This document shows, in pieces, positions 43,404-52,201 of a stretch of 64,000 nt of DNA (positions within the stretch are counted from its first letter, which is position 1; every line of letters begins with the position of its first letter). The DNA comes from Novosphingobium sp. 18050. GTDB taxonomy: Bacteria > Pseudomonadota > Alphaproteobacteria > Sphingomonadales > Sphingomonadaceae. Position numbers and translations under genes: made by a program. Location of the stretch: positions 37,002 to 101,001 of the forward strand of contig NZ_CACSJO010000019.1 in assembly GCF_902706195.1 (NCBI RefSeq). The letters are read 5' to 3'. The notes beneath the pieces are model-generated. The model saw nothing but the letters and a program-made list of their open reading frames with translations. It was not told the DNA's origin and did no database searches.

Positions 43404-43892
43404 TCAGCGGATGGTGATGGTGCCCAGTTCGGTCTTGCCCGATGCGGTGCCGCCCTTGGCCGGGACCGAGAACGGCACCGAGACCAGTTCGCGTCCGCCG
43501 GTTTCGCGCGCAGCTTCTACCTTGAGGACATACTGTCCGGCGGGGAGGTTCGCGGGAATCGCCACGGTGTAGCTGCCGGGTGCGCGCGTGGCGCCGGTGA
43601 GGCCGTCCGCCGGCATCTTCATCGAGCTGCCGCCCTTGCGCCACCAGGTGCGCAGGTCTGCCAGCCACTTGGTGCCCGGTTCGCGGCCAGCCTTCTTGAC
43701 GTCGTACCAGACGAAGATCGTGCGCGCGTTGCCGCCTGCGACAGGCTCCACCCAACCGGCGACGTAGGGGCGGTGGTATTCGGCCACCTTGATCTGCGGG
43801 ATGGTGATCGTCACCGACGCGGCCATCGCGGGGGTGGCAATCGTTCCGGCGACCAGCAGCGGCAGCGCGGGCAGGATTTTGGATGGTGACAT
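43404..43892 (-). CDS. DUF2271-family periplasmic protein with a flavinylation motif
   Basis: The 162-residue protein has a signal peptide (residues 1-24, TPAMAA) and a compact beta-type domain (ITIPQIKVAEYHRPYVAGWVE, TIFVWYDVKK). Residues 96-102 read DGLTGAT, which fits the D-x-x-[ST]-G-A-[TS] consensus that ApbE modifies with FMN; T102 would be the acceptor. The gene lies 14 bases after the PepSY-TM gene and upstream of DUF4198 and apbE. It is therefore a candidate periplasmic flavoprotein that takes electrons from the PepSY-TM protein and passes them to a metal complex. The chemistry is inferred, not shown. Confidence 0.85.
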   Translation of the reverse strand: MSPSKILPALPLLVAGTIATPAMAASVTITIPQIKVAEYHRPYVAGWVEPVAGGNARTIFVWYDVKKAGREPGTKWLADLRTWWRKGGSSMKMPADGLTGATRAPGSYTVAIPANLPAGQYVLKVEAARETGGRELVSVPFSVPAKGGTASGKTELGTITIR

Positions 43893-43906
43893 CACGGGCT
43901 TTCTCG

Positions 43907-44650
43907 TCAGTGGATGAACAGGAGCGCCAGCAGCACCGGCGCAATGAGGCTGAGGATCACCAGCGGCCAGGTCATCGGCCGGTGCTTGGCATGAAGTTGC
44001 AGCAGGAGCAGGCCGGTCAGCGTGAACAGCACGCAGGCGCCTGCGAACAGGTCGATGAACCAGAACCACGCGTCGCCGGTATTGCGGCCCTTGTGGAGGT
44101 CGTTGAGGTAGGAAATCCAGCCGCGGTCGGTCACTTCGGCCGCGACCTGGCCGGTGGTGCGGTCGATGCTGACCCAGGCATCGCGCCCGGGGCCGGGCAT
44201 GGCGATGTACACTTCGTCGTCGGCGGACCAGTCGGCCGCGCGTCCGGCAGGGTTCAGCGGCACTGCGCCGGCCACGGCTTTTGCCACGTCGGCGGGCAGC
44301 GGATCGGTCGCATCGCCGGGGGCGCGGAGCTTTGTCAGCAGGGCGGCGGGCAGCTTGCCCTCGCTCTTGGTCACCACCGGCTCCGCGCCGATCGAGGCGG
44401 CATGGTTAAGGGTGATGCCGGTAACCGAAAACAGGAACATCGCCGCCAGCGAGATCGCCGCGCTGACCCAGTGCCAGGTGTGGAGTTGCTTGAGCCAGAA
44501 GGCGCGGACCTTCTTTTTCTTCTTCGCGCCCGGCGTCGCGGTTTTTGCGCGGGGCGGGGCGGGCATGGGCTGCGCGGGTTCGCCGCCGGCCGGAGCACCC
44601 GTCACGCGCGGATTGTCGGCGCGTTGTTCAAGGGCATCGGCAGCTTCCAA
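43907..44650 (-). CDS. PepSY-associated transmembrane protein
   Basis: The 247-residue protein has a basic, disordered N-terminus (GAKKKKKVRAFW), three membrane helices (about 62-82, 195-218 and 226-246) and a periplasmic PepSY-type domain between helices 1 and 2. Several histidines sit at helix ends: H57 and H60 (LHTWHW), H83, H186 (LHKGRN), H220 and H223. These are placed as haem ligands would be in a transmembrane electron carrier, but the haem is inferred. It is the first gene of the leftward cluster with DUF2271, DUF4198 and apbE, and is divergent from tonB across 149 bases. Confidence 0.85.
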   Translation of the reverse strand: MEAADALEQRADNPRVTGAPAGGEPAQPMPAPPRAKTATPGAKKKKKVRAFWLKQLHTWHWVSAAISLAAMFLFSVTGITLNHAASIGAEPVVTKSEGKLPAALLTKLRAPGDATDPLPADVAKAVAGAVPLNPAGRAADWSADDEVYIAMPGPGRDAWVSIDRTTGQVAAEVTDRGWISYLNDLHKGRNTGDAWFWFIDLFAGACVLFTLTGLLLLQLHAKHRPMTWPLVILSLIAPVLLALLFIH

Positions 44651-44759
44651 CGTGTCACATCCTTGTCTTCCGGGGGAGGGGTTAGAAATCGGCAGTCCTG
44701 CGGCATTGCAAGTGCCTGAAAGCCGTCTTCCCTCTGGACGACCCGGTGCTTAATGTATA

Positions 44760-44774
44760 TGCAAATCGCTCGCA
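44760..44774 (+). promoter_or_regulatory. Possible Fur-type box between the PepSY-TM gene and tonB
   Basis: TGCAAATCGCTCGCA matches 10 of 15 positions of the strong box at 36876-36890 and has palindromic ends TGC/GCA. It lies 25 bases before the tonB start and could control both divergent transcripts. Confidence 0.4.
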
Positions 44775-44798
44775 ATAGTGGTTGGCAGGAGATTACAA

Positions 44799-45617
44799 TT
44801 GGCGACACTCGCAGTCCCCGAACTGGATGAGTTCGCCCGTATTCCGACCTCGGACGTGATCAGTAACCCTTCCGCAGAGTTCGCGGGAGGGCTTCGGCAC
44901 CCTGCGGGCGAATCGGCGGCAATGGGTGCGACTGGGTATGTCGCCGCGTATGAACGATCGGGCTATCAGGCCTCAAGCCGGGCCCGGCCCGTAGCGTTCC
45001 TCGCATCTGCGGGCGCGATTCTGGCGATCGCGGCAGCGATGGCTACGCTCAATATGGTCGCCACCCACCAGGAACGCGTGCGTCTGACCACCGTTGACGT
45101 GCGCGATCTCGACGTGACCCCGCCGCCCCCGCCCGAGCCGACTAAGCTGGAAACGCCCGAAGCGGCGATGACCCAGACCGTAGCGCCCCGGCCGATGATC
45201 GAACTTCCCTCGCCGGGCCCGGTGCAGGTCATGGTCGACGCGCCGCCGCCGCCGGCCCCGCCGACGGTCACCAGCGAAGGCGTGAAGACAAGCGCCGCCC
45301 CGGCCGTGGCCCCGGCCGCTTCCACGACGATGGAAGGCGGGGACCTTTCGAGCAAGGTGCTGTTCGCCAAGCCGCCGACGTATCCGACCGAGGCACGGCG
45401 CTCACATGAGCAGGGCATCGTGAAGCTGCTGGTCCTGGTGGGCACCGACGGCACCGTCAGGGATATCCAGGTCGCGGCCAGCAGCGGCAGCCAGCGGCTC
45501 GACCGCGCGGCCCTGCAGGCGGTGAAGCGCTGGCGCTGGTCGCCGACGATGAACGGCGGCACGGCGATGTCGGTACGCGGCTATGTGACGATACCGTTCG
45601 TGCTGGTAGCGGCCTGA
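44799..45617 (+). CDS. tonB: TonB family energy-transducing protein
   Basis: The 272-residue protein has a cytoplasmic N-terminal segment, one membrane helix (about 65-85, FLASAGAILAIAAAMATL) and a proline-rich periplasmic spacer (TPPPPPEPTKLE, DAPPPPAPPT). The C-terminal TonB domain starts PPTYPTEARRSHEQGIVKL and contains DRAALQAVKRWRWSP. TonB transmits proton-motive energy from ExbB/ExbD to outer-membrane receptors; no exbBD genes are in the window. The TTG at 44799 is chosen because AGGAG lies 8 bases upstream; a GTG at 44778 is in frame. It is divergent from the PepSY/DUF2271/DUF4198/apbE cluster, linking that cluster to receptor-mediated uptake. Confidence 0.88.
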   Translation: MATLAVPELDEFARIPTSDVISNPSAEFAGGLRHPAGESAAMGATGYVAAYERSGYQASSRARPVAFLASAGAILAIAAAMATLNMVATHQERVRLTTVDVRDLDVTPPPPPEPTKLETPEAAMTQTVAPRPMIELPSPGPVQVMVDAPPPPAPPTVTSEGVKTSAAPAVAPAASTTMEGGDLSSKVLFAKPPTYPTEARRSHEQGIVKLLVLVGTDGTVRDIQVAASSGSQRLDRAALQAVKRWRWSPTMNGGTAMSVRGYVTIPFVLVAA

Positions 45618-45676
45618 TCCGAACTGCATCCCGGACCTGATTCGGGAGGATGCACGGGATTGCAGCGACGCTCCAA

Positions 45677-46060
45677 CTACCGGGCGGCGCCGAGCGCCTC
45701 GCGCAGGACCTGCATTGCCCGCTCCAGCTGGGCGGAGCTGTAGGGCTTGTCGAGCAGCACGGTCGGGCGGTGACCGCTTGAAGCGTCATAGCCGCCGCTG
45801 GCGATGGCCAGCGGGATTGCCCGTGCCGCAACTTCGGCGATGATCGGGTCGGCTTTTTCGCCGCCGAGGTTAAGGTCGATCACGGCGACGTCGAATGCCT
45901 GGTTACGGGCGCCGTCCAGCGCGGCCGAAAGCGTGGCATAAGGGCCGACGACTTCGCAGCCCAGATCGGCCAGCATTTCCTCCAGCAGCATTGAGACGAG
46001 AAATTCGTCTTCGGCCACCAGCACACGCATTCCGTTGAAGTTGGATGTATCCCCAGACAT
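45677..46060 (-). CDS. Stand-alone response regulator receiver
   Basis: The 127-residue protein is a single receiver domain with the acidic pair in VLVAEDEFLVS, the phospho-acceptor Asp in VAVIDLNLGGE and the conserved Lys in LLDKPYSS. It has no output domain. Similar single receivers often act as phosphate shuttles or sinks for hybrid kinases. It is 82 bases downstream of a large hybrid kinase on the same strand, the likely partner. Confidence 0.87.
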   Translation of the reverse strand: MSGDTSNFNGMRVLVAEDEFLVSMLLEEMLADLGCEVVGPYATLSAALDGARNQAFDVAVIDLNLGGEKADPIIAEVAARAIPLAIASGGYDASSGHRPTVLLDKPYSSAQLERAMQVLREALGAAR

Positions 46061-46142
46061 CGTCCGACCTTTGAAGATGCACGAAGCGCATCGAATTGTG
46101 TCGAAGTCTTGGCAGCGCTCTCGGAATTCGGCAAGCCGCCAT

Positions 46143-49100
46143 TTAGCCTTCTATGATCTCCCGTATCCGCCCCGCCAGCATGTCGATGGCGAAGGGCTTT
46201 GTTATCATCGCCATGCCGGGTTCAAGGAAGCCGGAGGCCATCGCCGCATTCTCGGCATAGCCGGTCATGAAAAGTACTTTGAGCGCGGGACGCGAAGCGC
46301 GGGCGCCATCGGCGACCTGGCGGCCGTTGAGGCCGGGCAGGCCGATGTCGGTAATGAGCAGGTCGATGCGGCGCTCCGATTGCAGGATCGCGAGTCCCGA
46401 AGGACCGTCCGACGCCTCGATCGCCTGGTAGCCCAGTTCGTCCAGCACCTCGAGGATGAGTCCGCGCACGACCGGCTCGTCCTCTACCACCAGCACCACT
46501 TCGCCTTGCCTGGCGGTCGGGGGATTGTCCTGGAGGCCGGTTTCGTCGGGGATGCCCTCGGCGCCGTGGTGCCGGGGCAGATAGAGTTTGACCGTGCTGC
46601 CGATGCCTTCCTCGGAATAGATCCGGGCATAGCCTTCGGACTGGCGCGCGAAGCCGTAGATCATCGAGAGGCCGAGCCCGGTGCCCTGGCCCATCGGTTT
46701 GGTGGTGAAGAACGGCTCGAAAGCGCGCGCGGCGGTTTCCGTGCTCATGCCCACGCCGGTGTCGGTGATGGAGATACACACGTACTGGCCCGGCTTCACG
46801 TCGCGCTGGCGTGCCACGTAGTGGGCGTCGAGGTGGGCGTTGCAGGTCTCTATCGTCAGCCTGCCGCCGCGGGGCATGGCATCGCGCGCGTTGATGACCA
46901 GGTTGAGGATCGCGCTTTCCAGCTGGTTGGGGTCGCACCGGGTCAGCCAGAGGCCGCCGGCCAGTACGAATTCCAGCTCGATATGCTCGCCCAGCGTGCG
47001 GCGCAGCATGTCCTCCATCGAGGCGACCAGCGGATTGGTTCGCACTGGACGGGGATCGAGCGGCTGGCGGCGCGAGAAGGCGAGCAGGCGGTGCGTCAAT
47101 GCCGCCGCCCGCTCCGCCGAGGTGCGCGCGCCGGTCAGCCAGCGCTCGAGATCGCCGGTGCGCCCCTGCGCCAGGCGGTTGTGCATGACGTCGAGACTGC
47201 CGGTGATGCCCTGCAGCAGGTTGTTGAAATCATGGGCAATGCCGCCGGTAAGCTGGCCAACCGCTTCCATCTTCTGGCTCTGGCGCAGGGCGTCCTCGAC
47301 CGCGCGCTGGTCGGTGATGTCGCGGCCGATGGCGTGGATGCGATGTTCGTCGGGCACTGCAGTCCAGGCCAGCAGGCGATAATCGCCGTCCCGGGTGCGG
47401 TAGCGGTTCTCGAAAGCGACGGTGCGCTTGCCGGTGGAGAGTTTGGCGACTTCGGCACCGGTCGCCTCAAGATCCTCGGGATGGATGAAGCTGGCGATGC
47501 GGCGGCCCAGCATCTCGCCTTCGTGCCAGCCCAGCAGGCGTTCGGCAGAAGGGTTGACCGCCGTGATGGTGCCGGTGAAATCGCAAACCAGCATAAGGTC
47601 GCGGGTTATCGTCCACAGCCGGTCGCGGTCCTGCGCAAAGGCGGCCTCGGCCTGCTTCTGCGCTTCGATTTCGGTATTGGTGCCGACCCATGCAGCGATG
47701 GTGCCGCGCGCATCGGTGAGCGGCAGCGCGCGCGCGAGGTGCCAGCGGTAGTGACCAGCGGCATCGCGCAGCCGCATTTCGGTATCGTAGACCTCGCCGC
47801 TGGCAACCGACTGCGCCCAGCGTTCGAGCACGCCGTCGCGGTCTTCGGGATGGACGATCTGGGTCCAGCCATTCTCATCGAAAGTGCCGCGCTGCTTGCC
47901 GGCATAGGCGTAGGCACGGTCGTTGAACCAGTCCATCCGGCCATCGGCGCGGGCGGTCCAGACCTGCGTGGGCATGTTCTGCGCCAGAGTGCTGAACTGC
48001 GCCTCGCTCTTTTCGAGGGCCAGCTTGGTACGATGCCGGTCTGTGACGTCCTGTACAATGCCAACCATGCGCACGGGATTGCCGGCCGCGTCCAATTCGA
48101 AATCGGCCTTGCGGGCGATGGCACGTTCCTCGCCGGTATCGGCGCGGTGGATGCGGTATTCGATGTCCAGCGTGGCGGCGCCGCCATTTCGCTTCGACAG
48201 GTTGGAGGTTCGCTCGCGGTCTTCGGGGACGACCAGGCTCTCGAATATCTCCGGCGCGACGGAACCCCGCTGCTCGACGCCGAAAATGCGGCAGAATTCG
48301 TCGGTGCCGGTGATCGTATTGGCGGCGATATCGACCGAGAACAGGCCGACGCCGCCGGCCACTTGCGCGCGGCGCAGCTGGTCTTCGCTCAGGCGCAGCG
48401 CTTCCTGTGCCTCGTATTCGTGGGTGCGGTCTCGCAGCAGCTTGACGAAGCCGGTCGCGGCGCCGCCGTCGCCGTGCAGCGGGGTCATTTCCCCCAGCCC
48501 CCAGAAGCGTTCGCCCGATTTGCGGACGTGCCAGCGCGCGTCGTGGGCGCGGCCGGTTTCGAGCGCCTCTTGCCGCTTGGCGGCGGGGCGCCCGGAGGCG
48601 CGGTCCTCGGGCGTGAACAGCAGCTCGATCGGCTGGCCCAGCACTTCCGCCTCGGTCCAGCCGAGCATCGCTGCCGCTCCGGCGTTCCAAAGAGTGATGT
48701 TGCCGCCCAGATCGGTGGCGACGATGCCGTAGTCTGTCGCGCCGTCCAGGATCTGGCGGTTGTACTCTTCGCGCTCGCGCAGCAGCACTTCCGCGCCCGC
48801 GCGCTGGATGTGCGCCCAGGACCGTTCGGTGACCTCGCGGATAACGCTCAGTTCGGCGGCGCTCCAGCGGCGTGGGCTGCTGTCGTGGATGGCCATGAGC
48901 GCGGTCAGCCGGCCTTCCTTGACCAGCGGCATGCAGATCGTGGCGGCGACGCCGATGGCCTGGAACGCCCCGGCTTCCTCGGGCGGCAGTTCTGCGGCGT
49001 TATCGCCGATCACCAACGCCTGTCCGGCTGTCAGTTCGCGGACCGCCAAGGTGCCGAAGTCGGAAAGGTGATAATGCCCGACGATCGAAGGCGAGCCGGG

Positions 49101-49787
49101 CGCATACCAGTTGCCGCGGATGGTGAAGCCGTCTCCGGCCTCATCCATATCGGCATAAGCGCAGTTGGACAGGCTGAGGTGCTGGGCGGTGAGGCGGGTG
49201 GTGATCTCCAGGATCTGGTCCGCGCCCCGGCAATCGGCCACGGCGCGCGAAAGGGTGTCCAGGAAGCGCAGGCGGGTCTCGCTTTCCTCCAGAACTTCGC
49301 GGGCGCGGTGGGCCTGTGTGGTTTCGACCACGACCGCGATCACGCCGGCGGGTTTGCCATCGTCGCCCGGCACCGGCGAATAGTCGAGGTTCAGTCGCAG
49401 CTCCTCGGGCCGCCCGTCCCTGTAGAGGGTAAGCGCATGGTCGCGGTAGCTCAGCGAGCCCCCGGCCAGGCCGACGCGCATCACGTTCTCGTTGAAGTCG
49501 GCGACTTCGTCCCAGCCATCGAGCACATGGGAGCCGAGCAGGCGGCTGTCGCGACCGCCCGCGAATGTGGAATAGGCGTCGTTGTAGAGCATCACGCCTT
49601 CAGGGCCCCACAGTAAGACCAGCGGCACCGGGGAAGGCAGCATCATGCTCACGGTATGGCGCAGGCTGACCGGCCAGCCCGCGATGGGGCCGATCGGCGT
49701 CGAGGCCCAATCATGCGCGGCGATACGGCGCGCGAGATCGCCAGCGAGTCCCATGAACCCGGCGTCGTTCTCTTCGCTGCGCATCAT
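46143..49787 (-). CDS. Multi-PAS/GAF hybrid histidine kinase
   Basis: The protein of about 1214 residues has no membrane helix. An N-terminal PAS domain comes first (about 45-150, LLWGPEGVMLYNDAYSTF), then a GAF domain (about 175-330). Four further PAS domains follow: around 350 (YGIVATDLGGNITLWN), 480, 610 and 730 (LVCDFTGTITAVNPSAERLLGW). The kinase has H852 in GGIAHDFNNLLQG and the ATP-binding GTGLGLSMIYGFAR, and a C-terminal receiver carries D1147 in LITDIGLPG. It senses a cytosolic signal, perhaps redox, light or a ligand; cofactors are not evident. The frame continues upstream to 50243, but that part looks non-coding; 49838 is an alternative start. Confidence 0.88.
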   Translation of the reverse strand: MMRSEENDAGFMGLAGDLARRIAAHDWASTPIGPIAGWPVSLRHTVSMMLPSPVPLVLLWGPEGVMLYNDAYSTFAGGRDSRLLGSHVLDGWDEVADFNENVMRVGLAGGSLSYRDHALTLYRDGRPEELRLNLDYSPVPGDDGKPAGVIAVVVETTQAHRAREVLEESETRLRFLDTLSRAVADCRGADQILEITTRLTAQHLSLSNCAYADMDEAGDGFTIRGNWYAPGSPSIVGHYHLSDFGTLAVRELTAGQALVIGDNAAELPPEEAGAFQAIGVAATICMPLVKEGRLTALMAIHDSSPRRWSAAELSVIREVTERSWAHIQRAGAEVLLREREEYNRQILDGATDYGIVATDLGGNITLWNAGAAAMLGWTEAEVLGQPIELLFTPEDRASGRPAAKRQEALETGRAHDARWHVRKSGERFWGLGEMTPLHGDGGAATGFVKLLRDRTHEYEAQEALRLSEDQLRRAQVAGGVGLFSVDIAANTITGTDEFCRIFGVEQRGSVAPEIFESLVVPEDRERTSNLSKRNGGAATLDIEYRIHRADTGEERAIARKADFELDAAGNPVRMVGIVQDVTDRHRTKLALEKSEAQFSTLAQNMPTQVWTARADGRMDWFNDRAYAYAGKQRGTFDENGWTQIVHPEDRDGVLERWAQSVASGEVYDTEMRLRDAAGHYRWHLARALPLTDARGTIAAWVGTNTEIEAQKQAEAAFAQDRDRLWTITRDLMLVCDFTGTITAVNPSAERLLGWHEGEMLGRRIASFIHPEDLEATGAEVAKLSTGKRTVAFENRYRTRDGDYRLLAWTAVPDEHRIHAIGRDITDQRAVEDALRQSQKMEAVGQLTGGIAHDFNNLLQGITGSLDVMHNRLAQGRTGDLERWLTGARTSAERAAALTHRLLAFSRRQPLDPRPVRTNPLVASMEDMLRRTLGEHIELEFVLAGGLWLTRCDPNQLESAILNLVINARDAMPRGGRLTIETCNAHLDAHYVARQRDVKPGQYVCISITDTGVGMSTETAARAFEPFFTTKPMGQGTGLGLSMIYGFARQSEGYARIYSEEGIGSTVKLYLPRHHGAEGIPDETGLQDNPPTARQGEVVLVVEDEPVVRGLILEVLDELGYQAIEASDGPSGLAILQSERRIDLLITDIGLPGLNGRQVADGARASRPALKVLFMTGYAENAAMASGFLEPGMAMITKPFAIDMLAGRIREIIEG

Positions 49788-49938
49788 TCGCCTTGAGTGT
49801 CCCTTCGCGCCCCGTCCGGCGCTTTGCTCGTACGCCATTCGTACGTGAAAAACACTTCTTCCTTCAGGGGGTTCCCGGTCAATCGGTGATTTGCATGACG
49901 GCCCGAAAGGAAGGCGGCAGGAGGTCTTGGCGGTGGGA

Positions 49939-51120
49939 TCAGCCGGCCGCCGCGAAGGGGAAGAAGAAGGGGCCTTCGTCCTCGTAGCCGCGCAGGTTTT
50001 GCGGTCCGAGTCCGGGGCGATTGCGGCCCTTGCTCTTGGCGTCGTAGAGGCCCCGGTCGGCTTGCAGGTGAACTTCGGACAGGTTGCCGGTGCCCGCGCC
50101 GAACGAGGCACAGCCGATGCTGAGAGTGCCGCAGTGCTGCGGGCCCACGCGGCGGCCGAAGCCCGAGCACAAGCCTTGGGCGAACTGCAGGGCGGCAGCT
50201 TCGTCGAGCCGGGGCAGGATGACGGCGAATTCGTCTCCGCCAAGCCTGCCGATCACGGCATCGACCGGAGTTTCGAGCTGCAGATAGCGGGCGAGGGCGA
50301 CCAGCAGGCGGTCGCCTTCCTGGTGGCCGAAGCTGTCATTGACGGTCTTGAAATGGTCGACGTCGATCAACAGCAGGGCGCCGCCGCCTTTCCCGGCCTT
50401 GGCAAGCAGGGACTTGGCCTGTGCCTCGAAGCCGCGGCGGTTGAGGAGGCCGGTGAGCGGATCGCTTTCGGCCAGCCGGGTGACGCGGTGTTCGCGGCGG
50501 CGGCGCAGGGCGCCCGCGATAGACATCGCCAGCGCGACCTCCACCAGCACGCCCTCGAATAGCGAAATCACGATCATGGTGCCGCTGTAGTGGTAAAGGT
50601 TGACGAAAGCGCCGGGAGCGAAGGCGGACAGGGCCTTCACTGCGTAGAACCCGCCGTGGAACAGGAAAGTGCAGAGCAGCATCTGCGTTTCCGAGCCGTT
50701 CGTGCGCCTTTCGCCGAGCAGCACGCCCGCAGTGCTCAGCGAGAGCACGGCGACGCAGCCGGCGTTGAATAGCGAGAGCGTCTGGGCGTCCATATGCGGC
50801 ATCGCCATCAGCCCGGAACAAAGGGCCGGAACGAAGAACCAGGCACGCGCGAGCCGGTGGCCAACGAAGGCGGCGGTGCCGTGCAGAAAGCACAGGTGCG
50901 CCAGCGGCAGCATCGAATTGGAGAGCCAGATGCCGATGTAGAACGATCCCGCCTCCCGCAGCGGCGCCAGCGAGCAGCCTACGACGATGCACAGGAAACC
51001 CAGCGCGAAGCTCAGCAGAAAGCGTTCGTGCAGCGTCCGCCACTCGATGAATAGGAATGTCGCGGCGACGAAGGCAATGCCATCCGTCAGCCACATCATC
51101 GTTTGCGCATCAACCGCCAT
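49939..51120 (-). CDS. Diguanylate cyclase with membrane sensor
   Basis: The 393-residue protein has a multi-helix membrane region (about residues 1-205, seven or so hydrophobic segments, first IAFVAATFLFIEW) followed by a GGDEF domain (about 220-370). The domain has LTGLLNRRGFE, LLLIDVDHFKTVND and an intact GRLGGDEFAV active site. It therefore should make cyclic di-GMP. There is no EAL domain. It lies upstream of the multi-PAS kinase gene on the same strand with about 150 bases between, so a functional link is possible but not required. Confidence 0.9.
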   Translation of the reverse strand: MAVDAQTMMWLTDGIAFVAATFLFIEWRTLHERFLLSFALGFLCIVVGCSLAPLREAGSFYIGIWLSNSMLPLAHLCFLHGTAAFVGHRLARAWFFVPALCSGLMAMPHMDAQTLSLFNAGCVAVLSLSTAGVLLGERRTNGSETQMLLCTFLFHGGFYAVKALSAFAPGAFVNLYHYSGTMIVISLFEGVLVEVALAMSIAGALRRRREHRVTRLAESDPLTGLLNRRGFEAQAKSLLAKAGKGGGALLLIDVDHFKTVNDSFGHQEGDRLLVALARYLQLETPVDAVIGRLGGDEFAVILPRLDEAAALQFAQGLCSGFGRRVGPQHCGTLSIGCASFGAGTGNLSEVHLQADRGLYDAKSKGRNRPGLGPQNLRGYEDEGPFFFPFAAAG

Positions 51121-51223
51121 GTAACCTTGAACCCCGTCGCACGAGCCCCGTCTCGCGTAGGGTTCGCTTACGCGATTATCCTAAACAAAGCGTTCATTTC
51201 ATTTCGTTGAGGGCGGGTAGCGA

Positions 51224-52201
51224 TCAGCCTTTGCGCACCACGCAGCGAAAGCCGATGTGCGAAGTGGAGGTGTCGATCATTTCGGGGTGGCGGGCTGCGG
51301 GCCGGTAGCGCTGGCAGTAGTTGGGGGCGCAAAGGTGCGAGCCGCCCTTCAGCACTTTCCGCCCGATGCGCACGCCCGGCTGCGCGGGGTCGAGACTGTC
51401 CTTCAGCTTACCGCCGCGCGGATTGCTGAGGGTGCAGCATGACTTGCCCGCCGTTTTCTTCGGGGTTTCAGGTTTCTCACTCCACCAGTCGCTGGTCCAT
51501 TCCCAGGTATTGCCGATCATATCGACGAGGCCGTAGCCGTTCGGCGCATAAGTGCCGACCGGCGAAGTCCGCTCCCAACCGTCCAGCATCTGGTTGGCGA
51601 AGGGGAACAGGCCCTGCCAGGTATTCGCCATCATCGTCCCGCCGGGCGAAAGTTCGTCGCCCCAGGCGTAGTCCTTGCCTTCCAGTCCGCCGCGCGCGGC
51701 AAATTCGAATTCGGCTTCTGTGGGGAGGTCCTTGCCCGCCCATTTCGCATAGGCCTCGGCATCGCTGTAAGCGATCTGGACGACCGGGTGGTCCCACAGG
51801 TCCAGGCTCTCGATATCGCTGCCGGGGCCAAGCGGCTGGCGCCACCAGGCACCGAATTCGAAGCGCCACCAGTTGGCCGGGTTCGATGTGTCGACCGGAG
51901 CGGCGCTCTTGTGGAAGACCAGCGATCCGGGGCGGTCCATGCCGGGCAGCATGTCTGGGTAGTCTTTGGGGTCCGGCGCGATTTCGGCTCCGGTCACATG
52001 GCCGGTCGCCTCCACGAAGGCGGCGAACTGGCGGTTGGTCACCGGCGTCCGGTCGATCAGGAAGGCGTCCACCGAAACCCGGCGCAGGGGCGCTTCCTCG
52101 GGATAGAAGCGCTCCGATCCCATCGTGAAGGTGCCGCCGGGAACCGCGATCATGTCGGCGGGCGTATCTGCGGTATCGGGTGCGTCGTCGGTGGTCTGCA
52201 A
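51224..52201 (-). CDS. Formylglycine-generating enzyme family protein (SUMF1-like)
   Basis: The 325-residue protein has the FGE-sulfatase fold signatures MIAVPGGTFTMGSERFYPEE at the start, LPTEAEFEFAARGG in the middle and GNTWEWTSDWW later. The C-terminal KGGSHLCAPNYCQRYRPAAR contains C291 and C296, which match the copper-binding cysteine pair of true formylglycine-generating enzymes. These convert a Cys or Ser in sulfatases to formylglycine using O2. No sulfatase gene is in the window. Translation probably starts at a TTG with AGGAAAGG upstream; an internal ATG at residue 17 is another option. Confidence 0.87.
   Translation of the reverse strand: MQTTDDAPDTADTPADMIAVPGGTFTMGSERFYPEEAPLRRVSVDAFLIDRTPVTNRQFAAFVEATGHVTGAEIAPDPKDYPDMLPGMDRPGSLVFHKSAAPVDTSNPANWWRFEFGAWWRQPLGPGSDIESLDLWDHPVVQIAYSDAEAYAKWAGKDLPTEAEFEFAARGGLEGKDYAWGDELSPGGTMMANTWQGLFPFANQMLDGWERTSPVGTYAPNGYGLVDMIGNTWEWTSDWWSEKPETPKKTAGKSCCTLSNPRGGKLKDSLDPAQPGVRIGRKVLKGGSHLCAPNYCQRYRPAARHPEMIDTSTSHIGFRCVVRKG

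Noticed and set aside
46035..49616. Long plus-strand reading frame opposite the multi-PAS kinase.
   Set aside because: Same reason: composition-driven shadow, no domain motifs, and no ribosome-binding site at its start.
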